NCBI GenBank assembly: GCA_023376005.1 | Contig: CM042151.1 | Coordinates: 75,920,446 to 75,984,445, forward strand | Length of the DNA: 64,000 nucleotides | Source of the DNA: Doryteuthis pealeii | Taxonomy: Eukaryota; Mollusca; Cephalopoda; Myopsida; Loliginidae | Direction of reading: 5' to 3' | Part shown: in pieces, positions 42,558 to 56,489 of the stretch | How the letters are laid out: each line of letters begins with the position of its first letter | Numbering within the stretch: the stretch's first letter is position 1 | Notes under the pieces: model-generated | Told to the model about the DNA's origin: nothing | Seen by the model: the letters and a program-made list of their open reading frames with translations, nothing else | The model's database searches: none | Program-made: the position numbers and the translations under genes

Positions 42558-43074
42558 ACTCACTCTCTTTTTGCACAGATCTTCGGTAACAGTAAGGCAA
42601 CTATGTTAGACATTTGTCGGCTAACTATCTGTTCCGTCTTTTTCTGGGGCAAATGAAATATTTGTACAAAGGATGTGACGAAGAAAAAGATTGAACTAAT
42701 AAAAATAATACTCAACCGTTATCCCTTCTTTCATAGCCATTGCACAAACAGACCTTCTGCTACAAATTTAGTAGTAACTTGCTATGGTTGATCAACACGC
42801 AAGGGAGATAATCAATAATTTTAGTTTTATAATTTAAAAAATACACGATAAAAAGTACAATGAACATGAAAATGTATAATTTAAATATAAAGACCAGGAA
42901 AATGTATACAGTAAAAAAAACATGAAAATATATTATAAAAAGGTATAATAAACATGGAAATCTATAATAATAAATGTGATTGTCAATGTGTCACATTTTT
43001 GCAACTTTACTCCTAGATACCGTAGACCAACATATCATACTATTTTGTAATCAGGCTGACTCCGTGAGCAAAGT
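40926..43074. other. Spacer between the X arms
   Basis: AT-rich, with no gene seen. Contains a GC-rich island at 41335-41580 (see findings), a CT microsatellite at 42476-42564 and otherwise unassigned sequence. Confidence 0.6.
42476..42564. repeat. (CT)n microsatellite
   Basis: About 40 CT units with CACT interruptions. Confidence 0.95.
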
Positions 43075-44420
43075 AAAAAATCCTTAACTTGTTCCTCGTA
43101 AATTCCTACGATAAAATAAATTGAACCCTCATTTTATGTCCGTGTTATTGCAATAAATTAGGGACTGACAAACGGAGCCTAAAATGCGTTTTTGACAAAA
43201 TGACTTTAGCCCCCCTACAGAAAATAATTTACCAAAAATCAGGAAATTATCGGATTTTAATGAAATTTTCAGTGTTTATGTATCAATGAATGATCTTTAT
43301 AATGTATTATTTATTTTATTTCAAAACTTTCTCATTTTTTTTCAGGTTACTTAATTTTGACCCCCCTTATGTTGGGGGCGTAAAATGTTTTTCAAGTTGG
43401 TCATATATTGTACTAATTACAGTATAAATAATGAGATAAAAGACCGAAGTTATGAATAGAAACAAAAACATTTTTTTTACGGTTGCGCTTCTATGAGAAG
43501 TACTGAAAATCGAAAAATAAAATGTAAAAAAGTTATAAATGGAGATTATTATGGAGATTTCTTTTTTACTCATTTCGATAATTATTTAATTGGCTATTAT
43601 TTTATAAAACAAAAAGTTATACATCGATGTTTTTTCTGCTTAAAAAAGGGAGGGGGGTACATTTTCAATCGAGTTTTTCTTCAAAACTTATTACTTTTGG
43701 CACCTAAAATGAGGTTTGCATTAAGTAGATATTTATTTTTAGAATCTAAATATATAACATTTTAAACTTAACATCAGGCTTTTCATATTTTAAATGAATT
43801 TTATATATTATTTTTTTTATAGCAAAAATACTAAATTAAAGTTTTGAAATAAAATAACTGATGCATGATAAAACTCATTAATTGTTAAATCAATACTGAA
43901 AATTTCATTAAAATCGAATAATTACCTGATTTTTGGTAAATTTTTTTCAATCCCAAATGTTACGTTAAAATTGTAAACAAGCGCCTAAAACCATTGAAAA
44001 ACAGCCGCTCGAAATTGACAAATAGTTTTAAATCTTTAAAAAATAAACTGCATATGTAATTATATTTTTCTTTTTTTAGAGATGGTTATTATGCTACTAC
44101 TTATCGATTTAGACAAAGTTTAACCTTAAATAATAGATTTAATTATTCTTAATTCGCTTAAAAAACTCGTAGTATCCGATTTTTTTTGCCAGTAGCTACA
44201 ATAAATGTTTTATTTTTCTTGCACCTGTTATTTTACAATACTAAATATATTTTCTTTATTTATTTTAATATTCACTTCAATGTGTATATTCTAAAAGTTT
44301 TAAAATAACGGGTGCAAGGAAAATAAAACATTTATTGCAAAAACACGGACATAAAATGAGGGTTCAGTTTATTATGGTAGTAATTTACGAGGAACAAGTT
44401 AAGGATTATCATAGATTACC
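43075..44420. mobile_element. Family Y element: TIR-flanked foldback X arm
   Basis: Inverted ends: 43075-43160 (TTAACTTGTTCCTCGTAAAT, then GAACCCTCATTTTATGTCCG) and 44325-44420 (its reverse complement, including TTATTGCAAAAACACGGACA). They enclose a family X unit (43172-44155) that is the inverse of 39955-40925. A further hairpin at 44200-44337 (TGTTTTATTTTTCTTGCACC against its complement) lies at the right end. An isolated Y end is at 15876. No transposase found. Confidence 0.7.
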
Positions 44421-44779
44421 TAAAAACATTCCTGGCCGAATCAGGACTAGTCATCCTGACATTTTGGATTCTCAAGTTTTAATTACTGCGATTTTTTACT
44501 TCATTTTTTTTTTTTTTTTTTTTTTTTTTGCACGATGACAATTTTTATAACTTGGAAATAAATTTAGTAATAATTGAAATTAAATGCGAAGTCCCGTGAA
44601 AGTCAAATAAATAATTGTTTGTGCAGAAAGTAAGGACCTACGTACATCAAATTGTCTTTAAATTGAGTGGCAAAGTGACAGCAGATAAATTATCATTGAA
44701 CTTTTAAAAGGTAAGTTTAAATATTAATGCAATACTTAAACGCAACAATCAATTTTAAGTTTTTTTCTAAAGTTTATTG

Positions 44780-45018
44780 GGCTGAACTTGCACAAAGATG
44801 TCAAAATTAGGGTGACCCAGAAAAAACAGGACCCAAATTATTTATTCATTTTCCCATTAAACTAACCTTAAACCCCAACCCTAACCATAACCCCTAAGCT
44901 TAACCCTAACCCTAACCCTAAACAACCCCTAGTTAAAATTAACAGTTTTATTACAAAATTTGTGGATTCTGTTTTTTCTGAGTCACCTTAATTTTGACAC
45001 CTTTGTGCAAGTTCAGCC
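44780..45018. mobile_element. Palindromic MITE, family C, with telomere-like core
   Basis: About 50-bp arms: GGCTGAACTTGCACAAAGAT at the left, with its inverse (with one extra C) at the right, plus TCAAAATTAGGGTGAC inside. The loop opens TTTTCCCATTAAACTAACC as in family A, then many CCCTAA units (TTAACCCTAACCCTAACCCT at about 44900). TTTATTG flanks both sides, a probable 7-8 bp target duplication. Confidence 0.85.
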
Positions 45019-46125
45019 TTTTATTGTTGCCTATTGCATACGACAGCAGTATACCTTGGAAAAAAAAATTAAATTAAATTAAAAAAATGTAAAAAAAAGA
45101 CCCCCCACCAAAAAAAACAAACAATATTTCCAGCATTCTTTAAATTATTTCATTGAGCAAGCATTTGTTGTAGTTGGGGGTAAATTTTATGTGAAATGTA
45201 CAGAATACAATTCTATATTTTTAAATAAATACACGTACACATTTCTTTTCCCATTAAGGTTCTTAGGGAAAGAACATGAAAAAACTTACACATACAAAAC
45301 AATCCTTCTTCTTCCCAAACTTAAGGAAAAGAGATTAAAGCAAACACGCAACACAATCCTTTTCCTAAATTTAAGGAAAAGTGATTTAAATTATAAATGT
45401 TTATTTCAGGCACAAAATCAGAAATGATTGAGGTCTAAGCGTTAGTATTGCACTGTTCTATACTAACGTGTGGGAAATTAAATTCATCCGTCGTTTTCGC
45501 CAAATTAATGTTAATTACTGTTTTGATACTCGAGATCAAGTTTTCATAATAGAACAACTTCGATTAATTGTATCAATTCAATTACTAAATACAGACTTCA
45601 TCTTACGTTAAACCGGAACCACATCCGACGATCACAATATATATTCACAATTAATCTCTACAGAAATCCCGTTCGCTACCCATAGATAGAAACACGAACC
45701 ACGTCCACCATATCGGACGGACGCACGCGCCTACTACTACCATTATTCTTACACAACTACAGGTAATTGTTATACCAATAAGCAATCCTCGGTCTAGCAG
45801 AGGTGTAGTCATATCAACAAACTTGATGTATCACATATTGTCGATGAAGTGTCGCAGCGATGCCTCAACGACAACTTTTCTCCCAACCACTTAACATACA
45901 ACTTCTATCACATTTTTACATACATATATCAATCTACATATTCCTTTTGAGCATTTCAACATATATATTCGCAATTATTCCTCTGAATAATTATTTGTTA
46001 TTTTATAGTTAATTGCATTTGTTCTTATTATATATTGGTGTTACTCCGTATTCTCTACCTAATCAAATCCCTCTGGGCGACATCAGAGTTGAGTGATTAG
46101 CATTTCAATTAGCGTTCACTAATAT
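45019..46125. other. No gene recognised
   Basis: AT-rich to 45430, then a more balanced composition. The ORF at 45191-45427 has no motif. Confidence 0.5.
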
Positions 46126-46129
46126 ATAC

Positions 46130-46290
46130 CCTTACCCGCGAAAAGGGTATGATCCTACTCTTCCAGCTATTGGATAAATAGAGTAGGTGGCAAATAGGAG
46201 TGGGCCTCTTTAACCTATGGTTAAGCACTAGTCTAGAAGGAACACCTCATGAATTCAAACCTGTTGAACTCCGCTTAAGCGAAATTGACT
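46130..46290 (+). mobile_element. SINE family 3 fragment
   Basis: TCTTCCAGCTATTGGATAAA resembles the CCCTCCAACTATGGGTAAAT part of the copy at 27330, and GAATTCAAACCTGTTGAACT followed by CCGCTTAA matches its tail. Diverged. Confidence 0.5.
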
Positions 46291-49200
46291 CTTGCTTGGA
46301 CCATCAATCGCTCGCATATTACGGAGGAGGGGGTTGTTAAAAAAATAGGTGAGTGGATTATTGGAAGGTAGGGCTTTATAGTCACCTATTTATAAATATA
46401 ATAATGGAGATAATAGTTTGTGTGGTGTAATGTGTAGTGTGATGTCTATGATGTGTTATATTTAGGTGGCATATAGTATCAGATAGTGACAACAAGTTAC
46501 AAAGAGGTGGTGCTTGGGGTATGTGGTTTTTAAATCTTTTTTCATGTGTCTCTGTATTTATTGACATAATCGTGTAGTGAGGCGTCTCACTTGTTATCCG
46601 TGTGTCACGCACGTCTAGCCACCTGATATTGAGGGAAATATGTTTTGTTGTGAACTGTGTCTTGTTTGACTGGTCCGCATTGTCTTGTCAACTGTGCTCC
46701 TCTTCCCTCACACCTACTGGAGGTAAATCCTCCCGTTCCACCGCCTCAGGCATGATCCGTTAGTTGACGGGAGGAGGTTTTGTAATTTTTCGGCTTGTCA
46801 GATCAGTCTAGGCCTTATTTACTATTTTGGTAGGATTACGACTACCCTTTTTCTTATTGGCTTCCCATAACGCGTGGTCTACAAAGAACTCACGGTTATA
46901 TAGCTTGACTAACCCATTACCACAAACATTCTTTGGTTGGTCATGAGCCCTAAACTTCTGCGGAGTTCTTTTAGCCTCAGCCAAAATGGGACACTCTGTG
47001 AGGTTGAGTTTCGTATTGTGAGACTAATTGTGATTTGAGCAAGTGTTCGCGTTTGAGCAAAGAATTTCTACAATAGTATAAGGGATAACATCTGAAGAAG
47101 GTGAGCGCAACGAGGACGAATGCTAAGTTCAAGCAAAGATGTATAATTTACGATTTGAACCCTAGAAGGAGTGTATGCACAAAGGTCGGTGTTACATTTG
47201 TCTCGGGCACTGAGTAGGTGAGTTACTCGAATACTACTGCCTTATGCCACATTATAACATATTTTAAAGAGGAATGTTATGAAGGCTTAAAAATACTCAG
47301 AAACAGGAGCAATAGGTGGCACGTTTTCAGAGGCAAGATTAGTTATATTTCGGCTCGTGCATGTTGAACTCAGGGAGGAATATCATTATCATGAGAGTCA
47401 AGTTGGCGACTCCACCTAATTGGTTAAAGAAGTCCATATACTACTCGCCGCATATCATGCATATCTCCACATCTACCTATGAATGTGAGGATGATATCAA
47501 CTGCTTTAAGTTAGACAATATGTTTAATACATAGTCTATTATAGAAAACTGATAATTTAGACTTTAAATCGGACTTGACTTGAAAATACATAATAATCTG
47601 TTGGTGAGCAATCTTATTCTATTTTATTTAAGTATTGGTCTAACTTTGTAGCTATAATTGTTTACTTAAGGATTTTATTCATTAGTAGTTTCTTGGAAAT
47701 CATATAATTGCTTTGAAACACTACAAAATCATATGTATGTTTAGTTCTGGCATCCTCTGTTCTGCTAGCTATGGTATAAAGAAAAGAGACACGCGCAATA
47801 CTCCTAGGTATGAAATGCGCTTACCTTAGCAACAGACTAAATGGAAGAACAGGTTTGAAGAGTCAAAGAAGTAAAACGAACAGAAATATGATAAAGACTG
47901 TATTAAGAATACCAATAAGTTGCTTAAACTTTGTTCGTCGTTCGCTTTAACCTTGCATTATTATAATTAATTCATATACGTGGGTGTAAAACTCCTGAGA
48001 TTATGGGGTATTAAACGCAAACCTTGTACGGCCTCTATTCCGTCGATTATGATGGACTTCTGCTTTGGCGTCTGATCCGATTCCTCGGTTGTCTGTTGGA
48101 TAGAGTAGGACCCGCACCCTAATTTAGTCTTGTGGGCCCAGTGCTTTACGCTGGGATCGAGGACCACCGTAGTTACGCAGTCTGCCCTTATTGCACTTTG
48201 CTCGCCAAGTATCTGGCTCGTGATTCGGGTGTTGTTGTTTTAAGGCTGGCGCAGCAAAGACGATAACCCCCATATTCACCAGTTAATTCCTACTATTAAT
48301 AAATCTGGCGTAGTGCCATTTTACAAAAAACTGAGTGGCTGCATTCCAAAATTGCGGTGTCAGCAACGAGGGCCAATTTTTGAATGGATCTCTGGTGCAG
48401 TGAACTGCAAACCAGACAGCTGTAAATTGTACCTGTTGTCTCTCTCTCTCTCTGCTCTCTTTTTCTGTGGTACTGGTACTGTCTTTCTTGTTCTTACCCT
48501 CCCATTTGAGTCCTCTTGGTTTGGCCAAAGAGGCGCCAGGCCTGCTCCGTTTTCTGAGGCCACAAACTTCACCATGTATTGGTGTTGCATGGTACATCTC
48601 TTCATGTCCTTACGTCAGTCACACTTAAAGCGCATCAGTGGTATCTTTTCTTCTTATCCGAAAAAAGTTTTTCTATAACAATTTTTTTCTTCTCTCGTTC
48701 TTTTTTCGTTATTTTCATTAAAGATTTAATAGGTGGGAATCAGTGGTAAACTAAGAGGAGTTCCTCTCCGTTATTGGACCACATTCTTATGAAACAACCT
48801 GGTAGTTAAACAATAATTGTCCAGGTCAAAAGACATGAGATAATGTACGCGGGATAGAACTGTGAATTCGGGGTGTTCAATATTTCGACTGCTATATGTT
48901 GCCTTCGCACTTTTTCCATTAGTCCATCTATTTTAAAGCCTCTATTTCATGTCTTGTTTTTGGCTACGTTAAATTTCATTGCCACTATTATATGGTGCGA
49001 GAAATTTAAATAATGTTTTTCGTTCCAGGTTGGGTATTAATTTTTATTATTTCCCGTAAGTTTAATTTTTTTCCAAACTCATTTCGAGGAAGTTTATTAG
49101 TACACAATTTTGGTTGTTCATATTTTAGAAATAGTCAAAGAAAATTATGAAGATGAATATATAATTCTTATTCCAAGTTTATTGTGGTTAAATTGGCGGC

Positions 49201-52200
49201 GGGCGGGGCGTCAATGTGTGGACCGTGAGAGCAATTGACATTATTCGGCTGGAGAGGTGAACGTGATGACAAAAGGGAACCTCTTAACAGGTCTGGATTC
49301 AAATCGATATATTTTTACACTCGAGATTTTTTAATCTCGCGAGTGGCATAGCTGTATTCGAGGAGGTGTGAGTTACCAGTCCTTCTCAGTACGTAAAGTG
49401 CCGGACTTTGGCACAAGAAAGGAATTCTATATGGATTACTTCACACTTACTTCCTTATAGGACGCAAGCTTCTAGACCAAAGTGTTTATCTTTATTAATA
49501 AGACAAGTTTTAGAAAAAGAATAAAAAAGATAATTGTGTTAGGCTAGGACTTAATCCTGACCTTTTTCGTTTTCTCTCACCAATTTTCGTTTTTATTTGC
49601 AGTAATGATTTTCTAGGCTTGCTTACTGTTTCTATACTGTGAATGTTTTGTGATTTTATAGATTAATTTATTTATTTTAATTTAATTTTTCACATTTTGC
49701 ATTACTTCCCCAAGTATTTCTATAACTAACAAACAAAGGGAGAACAATATCAGAACATAGATTTTTTTCCTAAAATCAAAAATAAAAAAACCAGAAAAAA
49801 AGATGGGAGAAGTATGAGTAAGCACACGGGGACTACTGAGTTCGAGTTAAAGAAGTTAATTAACAGGGTAGCTTCTTGAATTTAATTTATTTAATGAATG
49901 GGCTATATTAGCTTTAATTTTATCGTTTTGATTTTTTTTTTTTTTCACCAAAATATGATTTAAAAAAAAATTTGCTTGCATGAGTAATTATGTAATAAAT
50001 AGTTATTATAATATTACAATAAATTATGAAAGAAAAAACTTGTTTACATTATAAAATAAATTATTATAAAAAAACTCTCGTAATTATCACTTAATATGTT
50101 TACATTATTAGTGAGTCAGATTTTAAAATATAAATGTTATTTATTATATTATTAATATTTTTAGTGAATGTTACAGTGAATTCACATTATTTGTTTACTT
50201 CATAAGTTTATGTTATCATTGCAAAACTGGTACCCGTCGGAGCAGTTTAGTGAGTTTGAGAAAATCGGGTCGTGAAATAATTAGACTCCCTCGCTCGCTT
50301 GTGCTTGTATAAACAAAAACAAAACAACGGTCTTTGAGGCATCTCGTCCTAAGAGTGTCGCCAAATAGTGTCGGGGAGCATAAAAGTTTAAAATTTAAAA
50401 CATAAATAGCTCGAATAGAATACACTTATAAAATTCACACCTCTAAAGAAAAAAACAAACGCATTACTATTGGTGGTGCTTACTTGACTGATCTTTTAGA
50501 GAATAACAATTGAATGTAGTTTGGTGGTTGTACTATTATTTATTATTATATATTATGCCCCCCTCTCTTTCTGATACATTCGGAAAAATAAATCAGTTTC
50601 TAACTCTTATTGTGATTTGATATTCTTGCATATGTCACTCAGTGAGTATTTCGTTTATAAATGATACTTTATCCTATCCAATATGTTGATACATTTTATA
50701 GATTTTGTCTGATTTACTTTCTACTCACATTCATTTAGATATGATTTATTTTGCAAAAATGATTTTCTAGCGCTTGCATCTTTTATTTAATCTTCTTATC
50801 ATAAGTGTCTTTGATTGTTGTCTGATTTTATATTTTTATATATCAATATGAATAGTTAGCTTCTTGTAATGCTTAATGCTAGAATACAAGGGCCTACAGA
50901 AGGACACTAATTAACGGTGTCTCATTGTTTTCACACACATAATAATAAGCAACCTTTTTTTTTTCTTTTTGTCTATTTTTTGAACATACATAAATCAATT
51001 CATCGATCTCTAATTACAAAAAAATATATTACTGGAATATTTATCACGAACTGAGAATCTTCAAGAATGAAAAATATAAGTACATTAGTTGAAACATAAT
51101 GAGTTGTTATCAGAAGAAAAACAGCTTAGATTCAAGAGTGTGCAAAATTAATATCCTATATTTCGTGTGACACAAAATTTACTCACGGCGTGAGCGTTAT
51201 CTGGACTAAATATAGTTAAAAGCACTCACTCTTTAGTAATATTTTTGAATTACAACCAGCGGGTCATCTGAGTTTTTCTCTCTATTGCATGATTTTTCTC
51301 AGCAACTCTCTGTATTCCCATTTTGTTCTACTTTTTCACTAACACACACAACTCCGCAATAGGTCCGGATATTCATTGTCATAAGAGATCTTACTAGAGG
51401 ATAATCACATAAGAGCTCTAGGTATTCTTACACTTGCATAGACAAATAACAGATGTATTATCTACAAAAAACTGTGCAGATTTCTTTATGGGTCGGATTA
51501 TGTTTAATGCAAATATTCTTATAAATACAAATTAATTTTCGCGCGATGCGCTACGACCATATACACACTAGTAAAGAAATATTTCACTATGTATATTTAA
51601 AATCTTTATTCTCAAACATAGAGTGTATACATACAAAAGGTTAGTAATTATGTAGAATTTTATTCTTACGGGAAAATGACTAATATTGATTTGTTCGCAT
51701 GAGGAGATTTTGTTTTCACAAAAATATCCTCTTATGTCGTTAACTGTGTTTTTGGCTACATTGTTCAGTATACTCGTGCATTGATTGGTCGACATATAAA
51801 TATAGTTTGAGAACTATGTGCTATTTTACACGTTCTTAATTATTTGCTTCATGGTATTTTCAGCTGAAAATACCAAATAAAGAAATTAATAGAACTCTAA
51901 TCGATAGGAGTAGTTTTTTATGTTATTATATAAGTTAAATTTTGAAGTAACAAAGTGTGTGCTTCTTTGAATTGTCATACCAAAAATTTCACAAGATAAT
52001 TATTTTCATGATCAACTCTTCATTGTGTTAACATATTTTAGGTGGGGGTTTTCATAGTAAATTGACCAGGGAACAAATATGATTAGTAGGTTGGCCATTA
52101 TATGTTACACGAAATTGATTACAGAGGGAGAGAGATGAATTAGGCGATATACTAGTTTCTAAAGTTAGGGTTATTATGCATAATAAAATTCTGTTTTGTA

Positions 52201-54955
52201 TTGATTCTACCTTTGGTTAAAGAAATAAATATAATAAGATATATAGAATAAATAAGGTTTATGATAAAAAAAATTAAATATTTATATCAAAAGATTCACT
52301 AATAATGTTTGTTCGTTTTCACATGTGAATTGTTTAACACCATTGAATTTTGACCAAGTCTATGAGGAGAAGGGAACGGATTATATTTCGTATATATAGA
52401 TAAGTTGTTTATTCACGAAAAATTTAGAATAATCTTAAGTTCTTACAGCTCAAAATTGATGTTTTTCTATATCTTTTGATTGGTCCAATGTTATATGATA
52501 GGAGGTTTTCACTCACTTATTGATAATTATAAATTAAAGTTATTTTTGTCTCGTAGAAAAACTCATATTTTAGAGGATTATTTTTTATTCTATTATCATT
52601 TTTTGTACATTAGTGAGACATTAAAAAAAGATCGCGTCTCTCACTATTTATTTTAACAAATATTTCAATTAACCTGTTAAAGATTATTGATTTCTATTAA
52701 ACAATATTAAACTCAGTTGAGCCTATTTAACAATATCCATATGTACGATTTTTTAAATTTATTCTCTAAAGTTTGGTGAAAATTACAAAATTGAAAAATA
52801 ATATATGTAAAGAAAATCAATCCAATCAGTTTAAGTGCTATGTTATTTTATTAAAACTACTAGGATCCTAAAATTCGAAAAATTAGCTTGAAAAAAAAAA
52901 CTTACAAAAGTTGAAAATAAAACTATTTTGAAGATTTTACTCTTGTCTTCTTAGTTGCTTGTCAGACCTAGTTTGGTATATAGGAAAAACCATTTCCTCT
53001 AAATTAAAGGTAGAGCAATTGAGCGGTTGAAATTGATAGAGTTGTAGATTGGCTTCCATTCACTCATTCTCCTCAACTAAAAGTATTAGTTCTACAAATT
53101 GTAATTCTTTCTTTTTTTCTCTTGTTTAAAATCTGCATTACAACGAAAGGGTATCCACAACTGAGCTGACTTATTACCAGAGATAAATCAATTGGTTGTT
53201 GGAATATAATGCATCAGTGCATAATCTCCTTAAATATTTGAAAATAAATTGGTGTGAGAATTAGAATGACGCTCGTTTCCAAAAGGCTTATTCCCTTCAA
53301 TAACCTTTTCGAAACAGGAAAATTGTTGTTCTGAGAATGTGAATATATGCAAATAAGTAGGTGTGCTCATCGAAAGTAGTAAGTATTATAGGCGCATTAT
53401 GGGCATAATTAATAGGTTAATTGGGCCAAATTAAATTATAAGATAGGGGATAAATTAGGTGTAGAGGTGACATATCACATTGGTTCTTATTCAATCCAAA
53501 GTCTAGATTTAATCAAGTAGACCCAACTCTAAGTTGACCTTACTAAGTTGATGTGATTCCTTAAGTTGAAACTTGAGTATAGGTAATCATACATTCTTTC
53601 TTATATAATGAGTTTCAAAATGGTGGCTGAAACACGCTACTGACCAACCGATTTGATTCGAAGGGGGATCATCTTGATATTATTTACTGCTCTCATTGTG
53701 AGTGTGATTCAATATACTTGAGAGCGTCTCACGTACTTAAGGATTATGTTATGACTGAGCCACTTGCGACCACGAAGTTAAAGTTGCAAATTGGGAATGA
53801 TCATATGAATATTTACTATTATATATTAGATGTAAAATACTAGTACTTACAGTATATACTTTGTTGCAAATATTTGGTGAATTATTAGTCTTTTCTTCCT
53901 TTTCTCATATTTGATGAGAGCAAACTCGCTTGTTGGTAAAAGTGTTGGCGCAGCCAACTCTTGAGCATCATATCTAAAATTCAGGAGCATTCCTAAATAC
54001 TCGCTTTCTTATGAGTGTGTTCTTGTTTCATCTTACAGATTATTCTATTTAGATGATCATTGCACGCCTCTTGCTTTCAGGTGCACACACATGGTGACAC
54101 CGATAAGCAGAAGAAATTTCTTGAATATGCTCCTATGCACACTGTTCTGATTTGCGAAGCAAGAACATGATACATCACTGAATTACATATCTCTATTGAT
54201 AGTCAATCGCATTTATTGTTAATAATTTGTGATTCTAATTCTATTTTATCACAGAATATCACAATTACTAGACATATGACTATACACCTTGTGTAGAGGT
54301 AATTACTTACTCACATCCCTTGTGCAAGTCTTATTGTAGACTAGTTGAGGTTTGGCTATTTCATCTCTATGCTGGTCAAGTTATAATAGCAGAGTTGACA
54401 AGCAACCACACAAGTGCGTACGAGCACATCAGGTCTATCACTATTATGTACAATGCTGTGTGGTGTGACGAGCTCATTTGCCATGGCAATGATTTCTGGT
54501 TGTCATTTGTTTCTTTAGAAAAGTGCGCAATGAGTTCTGAATAAAAATAAGTTGTGATTCAAGTCTCTCCTCCCCCCGCTCCAACTGATCAACACCCAAA
54601 TTTCGCCAGAACCCTGGAGACAATGGCCATTTCCTTTTGTGGAGGATGTTCTTGCAATCTGCATTTTCCACAACTAGCATGCAGCATTTGAAACAAAAAC
54701 CATAGAAACACTATCACAGGGGAGAATTAATGCACATTTTATTCCACTTTCATATTCATAGTCAAGACTTGTGTGTGATAGGCATTCCCCTTTAAGCAAA
54801 GTACAGACATTCCTGAAAGATATCATTATGCGTTAGTGCACACGGTGAATATATGTCTATTCCATGTTGTGAATACACACTTATAGTGATTGCTTATCTT
54901 TTCTAAGAAGTCTTGCTTTGCTATTGAAAGAACACTTGTCGCTCATCGCAACTCA
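46291..54955. other. Long tract without recognisable genes
   Basis: Intergenic or intronic sequence. I looked for coding frames, tRNA heads and inverted repeats and found nothing I can defend. Best ORFs are 48313-48678 (+, 121 residues) and 48283-48597 (-, 104 residues), which overlap on opposite strands and have no known motif; the surrounding 48250-48700 is GC-richer and could be an unclassified repeat. 46385-46430 (TATAATAATGGAGATAATAG) faintly resembles the Helitron left end. Confidence 0.5.
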
Positions 54956-54957
54956 TT

Positions 54958-55062
54958 CAGGTGAAACCTTATTCTTGTGAGGCTTGTGGTGCTGCATTTT
55001 TCAAATAAATCTTATTTAAATCGGCACATATGAAAACACACACTGGAGAAAACCAACGCTTG
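54958..55062 (+). pseudogene. Decayed C2H2 finger
   Basis: Reads VKPYSCEACGAAFF, then after a one-base shift SNKSYLNRHMKTHTGE. This is one finger plus a linker with a frameshift in the middle. Confidence 0.75.
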
Positions 55063-55474
55063 GTAGCAAATGTAGAAGCCATAGTCATTTCTACAATCTC
55101 TGATCTGGTGTAAAATTCTATTCTTCTAAGTATTCGTCTTGCATGGAGGAGAAACATTTCTACCTTGTGAAAGGCTATTGGTCGTGGATCTCTGCTTAAT
55201 TTTCATATACAGGGTCAAATATATGAAATAATCAAGACCATGTATGTTTCAACAACTCTATTAGAAAGAAAACATATCAGTCCTGCATAGGAAATTTGTA
55301 GATTGGTATCGGTATTATCTATTGCGAATAATTTCAGAGAGTTTTCAATAAACACATATGGGAATTCCACTGGTGACCGAGACCATTCATTGAGTGAAGT
55401 AACTAGTTGAGTAATTCTTGTTTTATGTTTGCGTATACTATTAATTCCAACAATTTTTGGTCTCGCTAATACGG

Positions 55475-55725
55475 CACAGTGGAGAACGTCCATAACGGGA
55501 GGACTTCTTTCTCCACCTGCAAAGTTTTTGTACTCAATAACAATTTTCTACAACTAAATGAGTGGTATATTTTAACAAATCACATGAGGATCCACACCGG
55601 TGAGAACCATACTCCTTGTCAAGTTTGTAGATTTCGTTTTCAGCGTTCAACCATTTCTCAGAAAACCCAACACCAATCGCGACTCACCACCCAGGGTGAA
55701 TTCGAGACGCTCCTCTTTTAGATGT
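55475..55725 (+). pseudogene. Decayed C2H2 finger fragments
   Basis: Within an 80-codon open frame (55479-55721), [20 protein letters not shown] is the end of one finger, a damaged linker (GENHTP) and the start of another, which then loses its His pair (FQRSTISQKTQHQS). Same orientation as the finger at 54958, so both may come from one dead gene. Confidence 0.7.
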
Positions 55726-56485
55726 TCGCATGTGAGTGTGGATCTCAGCATTTTCAATTGTGCTGTCACGATTTTTAGAGGATACGACATCACATACACT
55801 TCTCAAGAGGTAAGAACAACATCTTTCTTGGAGAGAATCCTACATTTCATGTGTAGAGTTTGTGTAGATCTATTTGCCTTTATCTTCACATACAGCATAC
55901 TCTTTAATTACTTCATCATTGTAATTATTCACTACATTATGATAGTAAATTTGTGGATTTCCACTCTACACATTATTTAATTTTTTTAATATACAATTTT
56001 AGATAAAGTATTATATCAAAAGCCAATTAAATTTGATTGAAATAATCTTATTTTTAATTTATAAACGATAGTCTTGAAACAGCACAGATCTCACTTAAAT
56101 ATTAAGAGCTAAAGGTTATTATCTATTACTCTTTGTTTGAGAAATATATAATTCAACACTTTGTTCTCCCTTGATTTACAGTGTGGAGATTAACTACTAA
56201 AATATAAAGATCTGCTCTAGGACCTGAGCTAATTGTATATTTATACAGAAGATCCAATGTGAACATTACCATGTATAATGTTTTCTTCTAGTATTGTTGG
56301 TTCTGTGGTTTTAAGGAGTTTTGTTTGTATTTTATGACGAGACATATAAGCGACCTGCAGTGGGAGGTCATTCTATGACACCGTATAATGTTTGAAAATG
56401 CTCCAATTTCTTTAATGTGATAATATCACCTTAGGATTCATTGGTATTAAAATATACTATTTTTCTATCTAACATGAATGGGAGG
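55726..56485. other. No feature recognised
   Basis: AT-rich. The ORF ending at 55980 is low-complexity. Confidence 0.4.
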
Positions 56486-56489
56486 CTAT

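Noticed and set aside
48283..48678. Overlapping ORFs of 121 and 104 codons on opposite strands
   Set aside because: No recognisable domain, no splice or polyadenylation context, and the stretch has a CT microsatellite in the middle. Left as unassigned.
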